In this document: positions 7,667-16,433 of the stretch, in pieces | Position numbering within the stretch: the stretch's first letter is position 1 | Layout: each line of letters starts with the position of its first letter | Assembly (NCBI GenBank): GCA_964368445.1 | Contig: CAYJAY010000009.1 | Span: 4,711 to 68,710, forward strand | Source of the DNA: CAYJAY01 sp964368445 | GTDB taxonomy: Bacteria > Bacillota > Clostridia > Oscillospirales > Ruminococcaceae | Reading direction: 5' to 3' | DNA length: 64,000 nt | Program-made: the position numbers and the translations under genes | The notes under the pieces: model-generated | What the model was told of the DNA's origin: nothing | The model's input: only the letters and a program-made list of their open reading frames with translations | Databases searched by the model: none

Positions 7667-8056
7667 TTAAACTGTTTTTATGTAAACCGTTCTGGTTCGA
7701 GGCCCGTCAAATTCACAAAAATAAATCGATTGCCACGTTCCTAAAATTGGTTTGTTGTTCTCAACAATAACCGTTACCGACGACCCAACACAGCTGGCTT
7801 TAAGGTGTGCCGTAGAGTTACCCTCGAAGTGTCTGAAGTTTTCGTTTTCGGGAAATGCTTTATCAAGCCCCAAAAGAATATCTTTAACAACATCAGGGTC
7901 GGCGTTTTCATTTATCGTAATTCCCGCCGTAGTGTGTGGACAGAAGACAACACAAATTCCGTCGTTTACTCCGCTTTGAACAATCGATGCTCTGACAAGT
8001 TCTGTTATGTTGTGCAACTGTTGCGGTTCGGTTTTCAAACTGTATTTTTTAAGCAT
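7667..8056 (-). CDS. YjbQ family (UPF0047) protein
   Basis: 129 residues, the full family length. Signature segments: CPHTTAGITINENADP (about 40-55), HFEGNSTAHLKAS and GTWQSIYFCEFDGPR near the C-terminus, with the conserved histidines of the presumed active site. The family is small, cytosolic and widespread; some members show weak secondary thiamine-phosphate synthase activity, but the physiological role is unsettled. It starts 39 bases after the dnaI-like gene on the same strand, so it may be the last gene of that operon. Confidence 0.88.
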   Translation of the reverse strand: MLKKYSLKTEPQQLHNITELVRASIVQSGVNDGICVVFCPHTTAGITINENADPDVVKDILLGLDKAFPENENFRHFEGNSTAHLKASCVGSSVTVIVENNKPILGTWQSIYFCEFDGPRTRTVYIKTV

Positions 8057-8094
8057 TATATTATTTCTCTTTTTCTAAAAACTATGGTTAAAAA

Positions 8095-9075
8095 CTACAT
8101 ATCATTTTTAATCAGTCTTATGTCGTTTCCGACAAACGGTAAAGTTGTGTAACAACCGACAAGCCTAGAGCTTATCTTTTCGCCATATCTAACCGCAAAC
8201 AAACTGTCGTCCAATATGTTTGTCGTTATAATTGTCGAAAGTTTTCGGTTTAGTCGTGTGTTGATTATTTCATATAAAGTTCCGGTTATAAACGCATTGT
8301 TGAATTCGGTGCCAAGATCGTCCAGAATTAAAAGTTCGGTAGAACAAAGTTGTTTTAACGTGTCGGTGTTGTGTCCGCGGTCGAAATATTCTTGTTCAAT
8401 CTGTTTCAAGATTGTTGAAGCGTTACAATATATACAATCAAAACCCTTTTCAATGACGCTGTTTGCAATGCTTAAAGCAAGATGGGTTTTGCCAAGACCG
8501 GCGTTGCCAAGCATCAAAAGATTTTGTGAGTTTTTGAGATAGAAGTTTTCCGCAAACGATCTGCATGTTTCTAAATTTGATTCCATTAAACTTCTAGGGG
8601 AAATTTCAATCTGGGGATCTATCTTTTCAGAGTAATATGAAAGTGAAAAGTCTTTGAAACTGCAAAGTGAAAGTGAAGAGTTGTTTGATATTTTTTTTCT
8701 GTTAAAACTGCCAATCAACTGTTTGTAACAGGAGCAGGTTTTTTGCTCGACCATGCCTAAATCTTTACACAAGACACAGTGGTAATGTGGGGATTTTACG
8801 CTTTTGTCCAAGTCGACGGTATCAATAAGTTGTTGTCGCTTTGAAACAAGTTTTTGTTTTTCGGCTTCGGTCGCTTTTTTTTCTGTTAAATTCCCGAGAA
8901 CACCTTGTTTTATAGAGCTTATCCCAAGTAAAGAAATATCGCGATTTAACTGTTCAAGAGACGGTATCTTTTCAAGCAAAAGCTGTTTATTTTTTTCATC
9001 GATTTCAAAATTTCGCAAACGTCGACGATTAAGCTCGTTCTCGGCATATTGAGTTGCATTTTCAAAAATAGTCAT
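8095..9075 (-). CDS. DnaI/DnaC-like helicase loader ATPase
   Basis: 326 residues. An N-terminal charged helical region (1-90) and a zinc-binding CVLCKDLG...CSC (about 100-117) precede an AAA+ domain with Walker A GNAGLGKTH (about 190-198), Walker B LLILDDLGTE and an arginine-rich C-terminus (SSRLVG). This matches DnaI, which loads the replicative helicase during primosome assembly. The DnaD-like gene lies directly upstream in the same operon (16-base gap), as in many clostridia and phages. Start ATG at 9075 is preceded by a weak ribosome-binding site. Confidence 0.88.
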   Translation of the reverse strand: MTIFENATQYAENELNRRRLRNFEIDEKNKQLLLEKIPSLEQLNRDISLLGISSIKQGVLGNLTEKKATEAEKQKLVSKRQQLIDTVDLDKSVKSPHYHCVLCKDLGMVEQKTCSCYKQLIGSFNRKKISNNSSLSLCSFKDFSLSYYSEKIDPQIEISPRSLMESNLETCRSFAENFYLKNSQNLLMLGNAGLGKTHLALSIANSVIEKGFDCIYCNASTILKQIEQEYFDRGHNTDTLKQLCSTELLILDDLGTEFNNAFITGTLYEIINTRLNRKLSTIITTNILDDSLFAVRYGEKISSRLVGCYTTLPFVGNDIRLIKNDM

Positions 9076-9091
9076 ATGTTAATCCATCACA

Positions 9092-10009
9092 TTAAATTTG
9101 TTTTTTTACCGCACGTTTTATCAAAGAATCTTTGCTTTTGTCGATCTTTGGAACAGGGGCAGGGGCGTTGGAGGGTTGTTTGTTTCGTGTGTCTGCAACC
9201 GCCTTAACGCCGTTTTTGTGCCAATCTTTAAGAATCGAATTTATGTAGGCAACCGAATGTTTTTGCTCCTCATTGCAGTATTTTTGAGCTTCTTCTATTA
9301 AAGTGGAGGTAAAACCATATTCCTCATACCACCTAATTATATGTTGTTTATCTTTATATTTGAAACTGTCGTGGTCAACGTCTAAAGTCCTTGCAACCTT
9401 GATTTCGCGTCGCTCTCGTTTTTCAAGGAGCTTTAGGTGTTTTTCTGCTTTTTCCACACAGTCAATTTGTTCCTCTTTCCAAGCTCGACATATTTTTTCG
9501 ATATAATTAAACAAGCTGCGCTTTGCCCTTTTTTTGCTGTACGCGATTATCATAAGCAAGACATCCACAGGAAGTTCAAACGACATATACATCGTAAACA
9601 ATCGTGAAGTTTCGCTGTCCGAAATGGTTCTGCCAAGATATCTTTGTGTTTCTTGGAAAAGGTGTGAAATCTCGGGGTTGCGAAGCAGGTTTTTTTCTAT
9701 TTCAAATATCGAGTATTCTTTTACGGTTTCTTGTGCATCGTTTGTCACAACAGCTTGCGGTTTTATGTTTTTCGAAGCCGCATCTTGATTTGCGTATGAT
9801 AAAAAACCACAATCAGTCCAAAATTTGAGCGACTTTACGACCTTGTCAATCGGAATATTAAGCTCGGTTGCAATTCTTTTTGGTTCGCTTTGTTTGTTCA
9901 AAATCATAAATAGCGCAACTTTAAGAGACGCCGCGTCCGCCAAACGATAGCGTTCGACTAAACTTAGCGGTAAAAAAGATGCGTCTATATCGTTTGATAA
10001 TGAATACAA
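9092..10009 (-). CDS. DnaD/DnaB-like primosomal protein
   Basis: 305 residues: an N-terminal winged-helix region (about 20-75), then two DnaD-like helical domains. The first contains FEIEKNLLRNPEIS and IEKICRAWKEE (about 105-190). The second (about 215-275) ends in the AYINSILKDWHKNG motif that marks DnaD C-domains. The C-terminal tail is basic and probably unstructured. It remodels origin DNA and recruits the helicase loader encoded next door. Start is TTG at 10009 with AGGAGA 9 bases upstream. A consensus-like promoter lies at 10044-10072. Confidence 0.88.
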   Translation of the reverse strand: MYSLSNDIDASFLPLSLVERYRLADAASLKVALFMILNKQSEPKRIATELNIPIDKVVKSLKFWTDCGFLSYANQDAASKNIKPQAVVTNDAQETVKEYSIFEIEKNLLRNPEISHLFQETQRYLGRTISDSETSRLFTMYMSFELPVDVLLMIIAYSKKRAKRSLFNYIEKICRAWKEEQIDCVEKAEKHLKLLEKRERREIKVARTLDVDHDSFKYKDKQHIIRWYEEYGFTSTLIEEAQKYCNEEQKHSVAYINSILKDWHKNGVKAVADTRNKQPSNAPAPVPKIDKSKDSLIKRAVKKQI

Positions 10010-10043
10010 CTACAGTTTCTCCTAAATATAATTGGTAGTTTTA

Positions 10044-10072
10044 ATTTTAAATAAAGCTACGAGAGAAGTCAA
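10044..10072 (-). promoter_or_regulatory. Promoter of the dnaD-dnaI operon
   Basis: On the minus strand, TTGACT (10072-10067), a 17-base spacer, TAAAAT (10049-10044), about 35 bases before the TTG start. Confidence 0.65.
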
Positions 10073-10123
10073 ACAAAATACAAAAAACAAAGTCTAAATT
10101 TTTTTGAAACAAAAGAAATAATA

Positions 10124-10156
10124 CAAAAAAACTGACAGGCATGAAAATCCTGTCAA
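10124..10156 (-). terminator. Terminator of the HD-protein gene
   Basis: TGACAGG/CCTGTCA stem with a 9-base loop, followed on the minus strand by GTTTTTTT. Confidence 0.75.
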
Positions 10157-10180
10157 AGTTCTTTTTTTATCGGTGATAAA

Positions 10181-10753
10181 CTAATCGTTTTCCAACAGAT
10201 ATGTAGCTTGCAAATCTGCAACATGAAGCTTTACCGCTAAAGGATATTTTGAAAAGGCGTTGCTAACGCTATAGCCGCCTACCTTAGCGTCACTGTCAAA
10301 GCCGCCCATGTGCCAACGTATAGCTATAGCTTCTTCGTTTTTTAGCTTAAAAAACCGCTCGATAAGATAAACTGATTTTTCGCCGTGTCCAAACGGGAAC
10401 TTATCTTCGATTGAATAGTAGGGAACCTTTTCCCAAGCACCGGTTTGTTCGTTTTTAACGTTACGGGTAGATTCTTTGTAAAACTCGACTTTACAAAGAT
10501 CATGGAGCAACGCCGAAATGGCGATACTTTCAAGCTTTTCTTTGTTTTCCGAGATCTCTTCGTTTTTCATCATGACATCAAAAACGTTGAGTGAATGTGA
10601 AACCAAACCGTATTTACACGCGCTGTGAAACTTTGTGCTTGCCGGCGCAACAAAAAAGTCGGTCGTGTCAAGCCAATCGAGCAACTTTAAACTTCCTTCG
10701 CGTTCGATATGTTTGCGATACAATCCGATAAATCGATCTCTAAACTCTGTCAC
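10181..10753 (-). CDS. HD-domain phosphohydrolase-like protein
   Basis: About 190 residues. Metal-site elements of the HD fold: His in GLVSHSLNVF (about 52), the HD pair in ALLHDLCKVEFYK (about 86), a later GHGEKS and a further RWHMGGFD. Such small HD proteins are usually nucleotidases or phosphodiesterases of unknown substrate. GTG at 10753 is favoured because AAGGGG lies 6 bases upstream; GTG two codons earlier overlaps that site. Downstream of, and probably co-transcribed with, the PC4-like gene. Confidence 0.78.
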   Translation of the reverse strand: MTEFRDRFIGLYRKHIEREGSLKLLDWLDTTDFFVAPASTKFHSACKYGLVSHSLNVFDVMMKNEEISENKEKLESIAISALLHDLCKVEFYKESTRNVKNEQTGAWEKVPYYSIEDKFPFGHGEKSVYLIERFFKLKNEEAIAIRWHMGGFDSDAKVGGYSVSNAFSKYPLAVKLHVADLQATYLLEND

Positions 10754-10762
10754 GACCACCCC

Positions 10763-10984
10763 TTAAAGTTCCATTTCGTTTAAGATCTCTTTTAAAACCT
10801 TAATCTCTTCGATTGAAAGGGAAATTCCTTTTCCCATTTTTTCGTTACCGGGCGCCCAATCCCTTATATCATATTTGGGATCTCTTCCGTTCCAACTTAT
10901 AAGGTTAACCGAACGGCTCCAACCGTTTGCATTTTCGGAAAGGGTTCCGATGTTTTCGACTATATCATATGTGAATTCAGCCAT
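10763..10984 (-). CDS. PC4/YdbC-like single-stranded nucleic-acid-binding protein
   Basis: 73 residues from ATG 10984, which follows GAGGAG; the longer frame to 11029 lacks a ribosome-binding site. The sequence GWSRSVNLISWNGRDPKYDIRDW, MGKGISLSIEE and LKEILNEM matches the bacterial YdbC branch of the PC4 (p15) fold, which binds single-stranded DNA or RNA as a dimer. Role in bacteria unclear. First gene of a two-gene unit with the HD protein. Confidence 0.82.
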   Translation of the reverse strand: MAEFTYDIVENIGTLSENANGWSRSVNLISWNGRDPKYDIRDWAPGNEKMGKGISLSIEEIKVLKEILNEMEL

Positions 10985-11194
10985 TTTACAACTCCTCTTT
11001 TTTATAGAAAATAGGTGACAACCTGCCACAATATAAATATACTTTATCTATGAAAAAAAAACAATAGTATAATTTAAATAAAAATAACAAAAATTTTAAT
11101 ATATTATTACTTGTTTATTATTAAATTAAATAATAATAGCGATTGGCGATGAATACATATTAGTTAAAAGCTCAATTGAAAGGAATTAACTACT

Positions 11195-11467
11195 ATGTTT
11201 CTCGCTGTTTCGGTGATAGTATTAAACGTCTTTTTTGTCACATTGATTGTGGTTAGAGAGATATCTAAAAGCAAAATTCCGTTTAAAATTTCCGTTTGCT
11301 GTGTGGTGGTTGGAACCGCTTTTTTATATGCATTGAATTTTATCGGAGAGAGATTTGCTACAACGCTAAACATAAACTATTTGACAACAAGCACGGCTTC
11401 GTTGCTCGGAATTCCCGGAATTATAATAATGTATGTGATTAGGTTTGTCGAGATACTTCTCGTATAA
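11195..11467 (+). CDS. bofA: BofA-like pro-sigma-K processing regulator
   Basis: 90 residues with two or three membrane helices and the C-terminal family signature INYLTTSTASLLGIPGIII. In Bacillus, BofA sits in the outer forespore membrane and holds the SpoIVFB protease inactive until a forespore signal arrives. Length and signature match the family. RBS AAAGGAATTA precedes the ATG. It is a single gene just upstream of the convergent RNase P RNA gene. The protease it would regulate is not in this window. Confidence 0.85.
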   Translation: MFLAVSVIVLNVFFVTLIVVREISKSKIPFKISVCCVVVGTAFLYALNFIGERFATTLNINYLTTSTASLLGIPGIIIMYVIRFVEILLV

Positions 11468-11540
11468 TCTTTGCCTTTTGCAGAGATGCTTATAGCCTTA
11501 GACAAAAATATATTTCATAATTAAATTTAAAAAGAAAAAA

Positions 11541-11867
11541 GTAGGTCTTTAAGCCGAGTTCTGTCTTGAACGACTATCTATCTTGGCCATGCGTCGCCGC
11601 TATGGCTCATGCCACGCTTTCGGACATGCCGGGCCGGCTTAATGTCCATGTCGGTGTTGCTCCGAATAGGGTTTGCAGGGCTATTCGGTCTCCCGATAGC
11701 CGGTGAGCTCTTACCTCGCCTTTCCACCCTTACCGTTAAAAACGGCGGTATATCTCTGTTGCACTTTCCCTGAAGTCGCCTTCGGCTGTCGTTAACAGCT
11801 ATTCTGCCCTGTGGAGCTCGGACTTTCCTCACGTTGATATATCAACGTGCAGTCGCTCAACCTACTT
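11541..11867 (-). ncRNA. rnpB: RNase P RNA
   Basis: On the minus strand the RNA carries the universal landmarks: GAGGAAAGTCCGAGCTCC and ACAGGGCAG near the 5' end, GAAAGTGCAACAGA, GGTAAGGGTGGAAAGGCGAGG, the CTGCAAACCC segment, and a 3' end pairing GTAGGTT (5') with AGACCTAC. Length is about 325 nucleotides. It is the catalytic RNA that trims tRNA 5' ends. A T-rich tail follows. Ends are set from the terminal helix and are approximate. Confidence 0.95.
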
Positions 11868-11874
11868 TTTAAGC

Positions 11875-11903
11875 ATTATATCATATTTTAAACGATAGTT
11901 AAA
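11875..11903 (-). promoter_or_regulatory. rnpB promoter
   Basis: On the minus strand, TTTAAC (11903-11898), 17-base spacer, TATAAT (11880-11875), about 8 bases before the RNA 5' end. Confidence 0.7.
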
Positions 11904-12003
11904 TATAAAATGATAAACAATTTTTCTTTACTGTGGCAGTTTGCGGTGTTATAATTGGTTTAGTTTTAGGGTGGAAACTACCTATGAAAGGGAATGTATA
12001 AAA

Positions 12004-13188
12004 ATGTCTAAAGATGTAAAGGTGTTTCACAATTATGCCGATGAAAAAAAAGAGTCTTTTTCCGAGGTTGTTGCGGAATGGAAACAGCGCGCAAAAAAAA
12101 TGTATGATGAAACTAACGATGAAACTAGAATACAGCGTTGGAGTTATTCCAACGGGCTTTATAAATATTTTGACAACCCTGGCAAAGAGATAACCGACAG
12201 CAACCCGTATCTTATGTTTGTCGATCTCGACGAGTATGACAGGTTTGTTAAAAACCAACCGATACCGCTTGACCCTCCGGCGTTTAACAACAAAAACAGG
12301 CCTAACTTTTTTGGAACTTCTATGGATGAAACGTTGGATGACCCACAAGAATATAAACACCACCTACAAACGTCTTTTGAGAGAATAATGAACGAAGCAG
12401 AGGGGATAGACCTCCCTTCGGTTGCAAAAAATAAAACGTTAAACCCCGAACAGCTTAAGCAGGCGATAATAGATTTTGCAAAAAGCCTTGGGTTTAAAAG
12501 TATAGGTGTAACCAAAGTGGACAGGCGCTTTGTGGCGGTTGAGGTTGACGACGCTATTATATTTGATACGATAATTATTTTAGGCTATGAAGTGCCAAAA
12601 GAGATTGTGCAAAGATACCCCGAACCAAAGCACGACACCGCCGCATACTACGGATACTACAGCTGTGCAAAACACATCCACACCGTTGCGGATTACATAC
12701 GAAGCCAAGGTTACGATTGTCGGGCGCGTTCGTGGGAAGGTTTTATAAAATATCCCGTCCACGCAGTTAACGCGGGAATGGGAAACATGTCTACGTATGG
12801 AATTTGTCACACCCCCGAAATCGGCACAAGGCTTAAATATGCGTCTATTCTAATAGATGCCGAACTGCCTTTGGACAAGCCGAAAGATTATAATATAGAG
12901 GAGTTTTGTTCCAGATGTCGTCTTTGTCAGAAATCATGTCCTGTCGGCGCCATTCCAAAAGACGCGAAAAGATATCTTGGAACGGTTCGCCGAGTAACCG
13001 ATCATATAAAATGTTTTGAATCTATGTGTACTCGAAAAGAATGTGTCGGTTGTTGGAGGGTTTGTCCGATAAGCATGATAAGCTATGACCATTGCATGAC
13101 AACGTTGCCGTCATACTACTACTACAACCCAAATCGTGACGATATGCCTATCGACAAATACAGAGAAGAGGTTGAACAAAAAAGATGA
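12004..13188 (+). CDS. Reductive-dehalogenase-like, corrinoid/[4Fe-4S] protein
   Basis: 394 residues. The N-terminal 140 are unassigned. Residues about 145-290 resemble the corrinoid-binding core of RdhA proteins: a GFKSIGVTKVD segment, YGYYSCAKHIHTVADYIRSQGY, HAVNAGMGNMSTYGICHTPEIGTRLKYA and a DAELPLDKP segment. Two ferredoxin-type clusters follow: CSRCRLCQKSCP (Cys302, 305, 308, 312) and Cys337, 342, 347, 350, 354. There is no Tat signal, so it is cytosolic, and no RdhB anchor lies nearby. QueG (epoxyqueuosine reductase) is a relative, but the spacing fits RdhA better. ATG 12004 is chosen because the conserved part starts after it. It overlaps the next gene by 4 bases (ATGA). Substrate unknown. 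Confidence 0.75.
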   Translation: MSKDVKVFHNYADEKKESFSEVVAEWKQRAKKMYDETNDETRIQRWSYSNGLYKYFDNPGKEITDSNPYLMFVDLDEYDRFVKNQPIPLDPPAFNNKNRPNFFGTSMDETLDDPQEYKHHLQTSFERIMNEAEGIDLPSVAKNKTLNPEQLKQAIIDFAKSLGFKSIGVTKVDRRFVAVEVDDAIIFDTIIILGYEVPKEIVQRYPEPKHDTAAYYGYYSCAKHIHTVADYIRSQGYDCRARSWEGFIKYPVHAVNAGMGNMSTYGICHTPEIGTRLKYASILIDAELPLDKPKDYNIEEFCSRCRLCQKSCPVGAIPKDAKRYLGTVRRVTDHIKCFESMCTRKECVGCWRVCPISMISYDHCMTTLPSYYYYNPNRDDMPIDKYREEVEQKR

Positions 13189-15128
13189 TTAGAACATTTA
13201 ATATAATCGGAGATCTAACGGAAAACAAAATTTCCGAGATAGATATATCGAAATCTCCGCTTGATATACTTGCGCAACTTAATATTGGCATGAGAAACAA
13301 CAGCAAGATAATCGGTGTTCAGATAGGTGGAGCGCTAGGGGATATTGCTTTTGGAAATCAAATGCTTGAGCCTATAGAAAACCGTCTTAATGACAAGACA
13401 GCAGACTATATTATGTTTATAGGCGAACAGTTTTGCCCTGTAGATTATCTAAGATTTCTCTCTCGCTTTTTAATTCGAGAGGTAAGAATAGAGAGCGACC
13501 AAGCGAGATATCTAAACAGTTGTATAGAAGACATAACGCTTAAAGAAACGAAGCACAATTCGATAGACCGGCTTAAACAAGCGTTGGCACAGCTTTCAAA
13601 TACCTATGCGGAAATTCGTGTAAGTGAACTTTATTATCAGATAATCGATCGTTTTGAAGAGGTTATCTTGGAACATATTAACGACAAGTTTTGTGCGACA
13701 AGTATATGCAGAACGCTGTTTATCGCCCAGTGTGTTAACGCTTGCCCGGCTCATGTTCACATACCGGGCTATGTCGCGTTGATGAAACAAGGCAAGGAGG
13801 AAACGGCATATCATCTTATGCGCAAGACAAACCCTCTGTCGCTTATATGCGGAAAAATATGTGCTAGACCTTGCGAGCAACGTTGCAGAAGAAAAGAGAT
13901 TGAAAACACCGTTGGAGTGCGCGCGTTGCAAAAATATATCTCGCTTAATGCTTTGACTAACGGAAACTTTGTCGAGGACAAAGCCGAGCCAAACGGTAAA
14001 ACGATAGGCATAATCGGAGCGGGCCCTGCGGGGCTTACGGCGGCATATTTTTTACAAAGAACAGGATATCAAGTCGAGGTTTATGAACAACTTGAAAAAG
14101 CTGGTGGTATGCTTGCTAGCTGTGTGCCGTCATACAGAATGCCGGACGGTGATCTTGATTTAGAGATAAGCTCGATTGTCGCGCTTGGTGTTAACATACA
14201 TTATCGTTGTGCGGTTGGAAAAGACATAACGATTGGTAAGCTTAAAGCAAAACACGACGCGGTTATCATTGCTATAGGCGCACAGTTTGGGCGAGAATTA
14301 AAATCGCTTTCAAGTGAAAACACCGTTACAGCGGTAGATTTTTTGAAAGATGTGCGAATTAACGGAAAAAAAGATGTTCCCGAAAACGTTGTTGTTTTGG
14401 GCGGGGGAGACGTTGCGATAGATTCGGCGCGAACCGCCGTAAGACTTGGGGCGAAATCCGTCACGGTGGTTTCGCTTGAAACGTTTGAACAGATGCCGGC
14501 AAACTATGAAGAGAAAGATTTCGCAATTAAAGAGAACATTAAATTTGAAGATGGATACAGCATTAAAGAGTTTAACGATAACGGTGTTTCGCTTGTGAAA
14601 TGTCATGCCGTCACCGACCTAGACGGCAGGTTTGCTCCGATTTTGTCCGACCAAGTTTCAAAACAAATCAAAGCAGATTTTTTGATAACGGCGGTAGGGC
14701 AGCGTTCCGACTTGTCTCTTTTACCCGATGATATCAATATTAAAAACGGGTTAATACAAGTTGACAAAACAAGTTTTGAAACTTCGTGCAAAGGAATTTA
14801 TGCCGTTGGCGACGTTGTGAAAAACGGAATAGCTATTCGCGCAATTGCCGAGGGCAAAAGCGTGGCGGAAAAGGTTGACGAAGATTTAAGAGGGGTTGGG
14901 CTGTACGTGGGTGAGCCGATAGAGATTCCCGAGATGCCGCTGTCTATCAAAACTTGGGATGATGAGATATGTCAAGAAAAAAACCTGTCGCCGGCTTCTT
15001 TGAAAGATAACTTTGAGGAACTTGTCCAACCGTTTAACCAAAACGAGGCGTTGTACGAGGCAAACCGTTGCATGAGGTGTGACAGAAATTCGATTCAACC
15101 GTTGTGGATACGACCGAAAAACATCTAG
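13185..15128 (+). CDS. NuoF-remnant/GltD-like FAD-NAD(P) oxidoreductase
   Basis: 647 residues. Residues about 35-175 look like a worn NuoF C-terminal region (VQIGGALGD, then FCPVDYLRFLSRF, and EEVILEHINDKFC). The usual ESCGKCxPCR cluster motif is missing. From about 185, a GltD-type Fe-S segment (CVNACP...CGKICARPCEQRCRR) leads into an FAD site (GIIGAGPAGLTAAYFL, about 270) and an NAD(P)H site (VVVLGGGDVAIDSARTA, about 400). A GIYAVGD FAD motif follows, and two cysteines (RCMRCD) close the protein. Likely role: moves electrons from NAD(P)H to the coupled RdhA-like partner. Start overlaps the previous stop (ATGA), indicating translational coupling. A terminator follows. Confidence 0.8.
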   Translation: MIRTFNIIGDLTENKISEIDISKSPLDILAQLNIGMRNNSKIIGVQIGGALGDIAFGNQMLEPIENRLNDKTADYIMFIGEQFCPVDYLRFLSRFLIREVRIESDQARYLNSCIEDITLKETKHNSIDRLKQALAQLSNTYAEIRVSELYYQIIDRFEEVILEHINDKFCATSICRTLFIAQCVNACPAHVHIPGYVALMKQGKEETAYHLMRKTNPLSLICGKICARPCEQRCRRKEIENTVGVRALQKYISLNALTNGNFVEDKAEPNGKTIGIIGAGPAGLTAAYFLQRTGYQVEVYEQLEKAGGMLASCVPSYRMPDGDLDLEISSIVALGVNIHYRCAVGKDITIGKLKAKHDAVIIAIGAQFGRELKSLSSENTVTAVDFLKDVRINGKKDVPENVVVLGGGDVAIDSARTAVRLGAKSVTVVSLETFEQMPANYEEKDFAIKENIKFEDGYSIKEFNDNGVSLVKCHAVTDLDGRFAPILSDQVSKQIKADFLITAVGQRSDLSLLPDDINIKNGLIQVDKTSFETSCKGIYAVGDVVKNGIAIRAIAEGKSVAEKVDEDLRGVGLYVGEPIEIPEMPLSIKTWDDEICQEKNLSPASLKDNFEELVQPFNQNEALYEANRCMRCDRNSIQPLWIRPKNI

Positions 15129-15141
15129 ATACAAAAAAACG

Positions 15142-15171
15142 AAAAGTGGGTTTTTTAGGAAACCCGCTTTT
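15142..15171 (+). terminator. Intrinsic terminator
   Basis: AAAAGTGGGTTT/AAACCCGCTTTT stem with a 6-base loop, followed by TG TTG; ends the reductase operon. Confidence 0.75.
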
Positions 15172-15249
15172 GTTGTCCAAGCTATGTATCAAATGTTACA
15201 AAAATATTAATTCAAAATTAAGAAAAACGACCAAGTTGGTTAAAGTGTA

Positions 15250-15311
15250 TTGACATTTTAGAAAAATATGTGATATACTGCCGTTAAATTCAACTGTGCA
15301 CATGCACAGTT
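15250..15311 (+). promoter_or_regulatory. lacI-type gene promoter with operator palindrome
   Basis: TTGACA at 15250-15255, 18-base spacer, TATACT at 15274-15279. A perfect palindrome AACTGTGCA-CA-TGCACAGTT lies at 15292-15311, just past the expected transcription start, a position suited to autorepression. The right arm recurs exactly in the second operator at 16434-16453. Confidence 0.8.
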
Positions 15312-15389
15312 ATTGCGAAGGCGAAACGTCTAACGGAGAGTTAGTTATAAAATATCCGTGCAAAAACTGAAGCGCAAAGGAGCACGAAT

Positions 15390-16400
15390 ATGTCGATAAC
15401 GATGAAAGAAATTGCCCAAATGGTAGGTACAAGCAGGGGAACTGTTGACAGGGTTTTTAACAACAGGGGTAATGTAAACAAAGATTTAGAAAAAAAGATA
15501 CTCTCGATAGCAAAAAAATATGACTATGTGCCAAACTCAACAGCTAAACTGCTGGTTGCTTCCCAAAAGAAAGTCAAAATAGGGGTTATAATTAATTCGG
15601 TTGGTAACGTTTTTTTTGATGATGTCTTGGAGGGTATAAACAAGGCAAAACGAGAATGGAAAAACAATATAGATGTTGTGATTAAAAAGCTTAAAGGATA
15701 CAACCCCGAAGATCAACTTAACGCTATTTCAGAGCTTTGTGATCAAGGCATCGAGGCTTTGGCGATAACGCCGGTTGACGATTCGATGATTGCTTTTAAG
15801 CTAAACGAGATTATCGCTCGAGGGGTTTGGGTTAACTTTATTAATGCAGATATCGAAAAAGTCGAAAGGCTTGTAATGGTCGGAGCGGACAACACAAAGA
15901 TTGGACAGATTGCGGGGAACATTGCGCATATCCACTTAAAAGGCAGAAAAAATGTAGCGATAGTCACCGGTTCTTACAACAACTCAAGCAACAAAAAACG
16001 CGTTGCAGGTTTTGCCCAAGTTGTTCGAGAAGATAGCAACCACCAAATTGTCGATGTGATAGAAAACCACGATAACGATGAGACTTCTTATAGCGTTGTG
16101 AAACGTCTTCTCAAAGACGGCCAAGTGGATTTAATTTTTTTCTGTGCCGGTGGAATTATTGGCGGCATAAAGGCGATTGAAGAATATAAAGGAAACATTT
16201 CGGCGATAACCGTTGACATGAACGACAAGATTAAACAACATTTTCAAACCGGTTTAGTCATAGCTTCGATAACCCAAGACCCGAAAACACAAGGATATCT
16301 GCCGATTAAAGTGCTTGTTGAAAAAGCTGTATTTGGCAAAGATCCTTCAAAAAGAAAGATACACACAGAAAATAAAATAGTGATGAAGTATTCGTATTGA
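15390..16400 (+). CDS. LacI-family transcriptional regulator
   Basis: 336 residues: an N-terminal HTH with hinge helix (ITMKEIAQMVGTSRGTVDRVFNN, about 3-25, hinge to about 58), then a periplasmic-binding-protein-like effector domain (about 62-330). The domain is closest to ribose/xylose-type sensors (GVIINSVGNVFFDDVLEGI; AITPVDDSMI; VDMNDKI). RBS AAAGGAGC precedes the ATG. The gene has an operator at its own promoter, and a matching one precedes the isomerase-dehydrogenase-ABC operon. It probably represses both and is released by the sugar or a catabolite. Effector unknown. Confidence 0.9.
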   Translation: MSITMKEIAQMVGTSRGTVDRVFNNRGNVNKDLEKKILSIAKKYDYVPNSTAKLLVASQKKVKIGVIINSVGNVFFDDVLEGINKAKREWKNNIDVVIKKLKGYNPEDQLNAISELCDQGIEALAITPVDDSMIAFKLNEIIARGVWVNFINADIEKVERLVMVGADNTKIGQIAGNIAHIHLKGRKNVAIVTGSYNNSSNKKRVAGFAQVVREDSNHQIVDVIENHDNDETSYSVVKRLLKDGQVDLIFFCAGGIIGGIKAIEEYKGNISAITVDMNDKIKQHFQTGLVIASITQDPKTQGYLPIKVLVEKAVFGKDPSKRKIHTENKIVMKYSY

Positions 16401-16433
16401 ATTTAACTATGTGAAAGGTCGCTTTTTACGCTT

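Noticed and set aside
11578..11832. 84-codon minus-strand frame
   Set aside because: Lies entirely within the RNase P RNA.
12004..13188. Epoxyqueuosine reductase QueG
   Set aside because: Related fold, but the RdhA-like HTPEIGTRLKYA and second-cluster spacing, the long N-terminus and the coupled flavoprotein fit a reductive-dehalogenase-like protein better. Not fully excluded.
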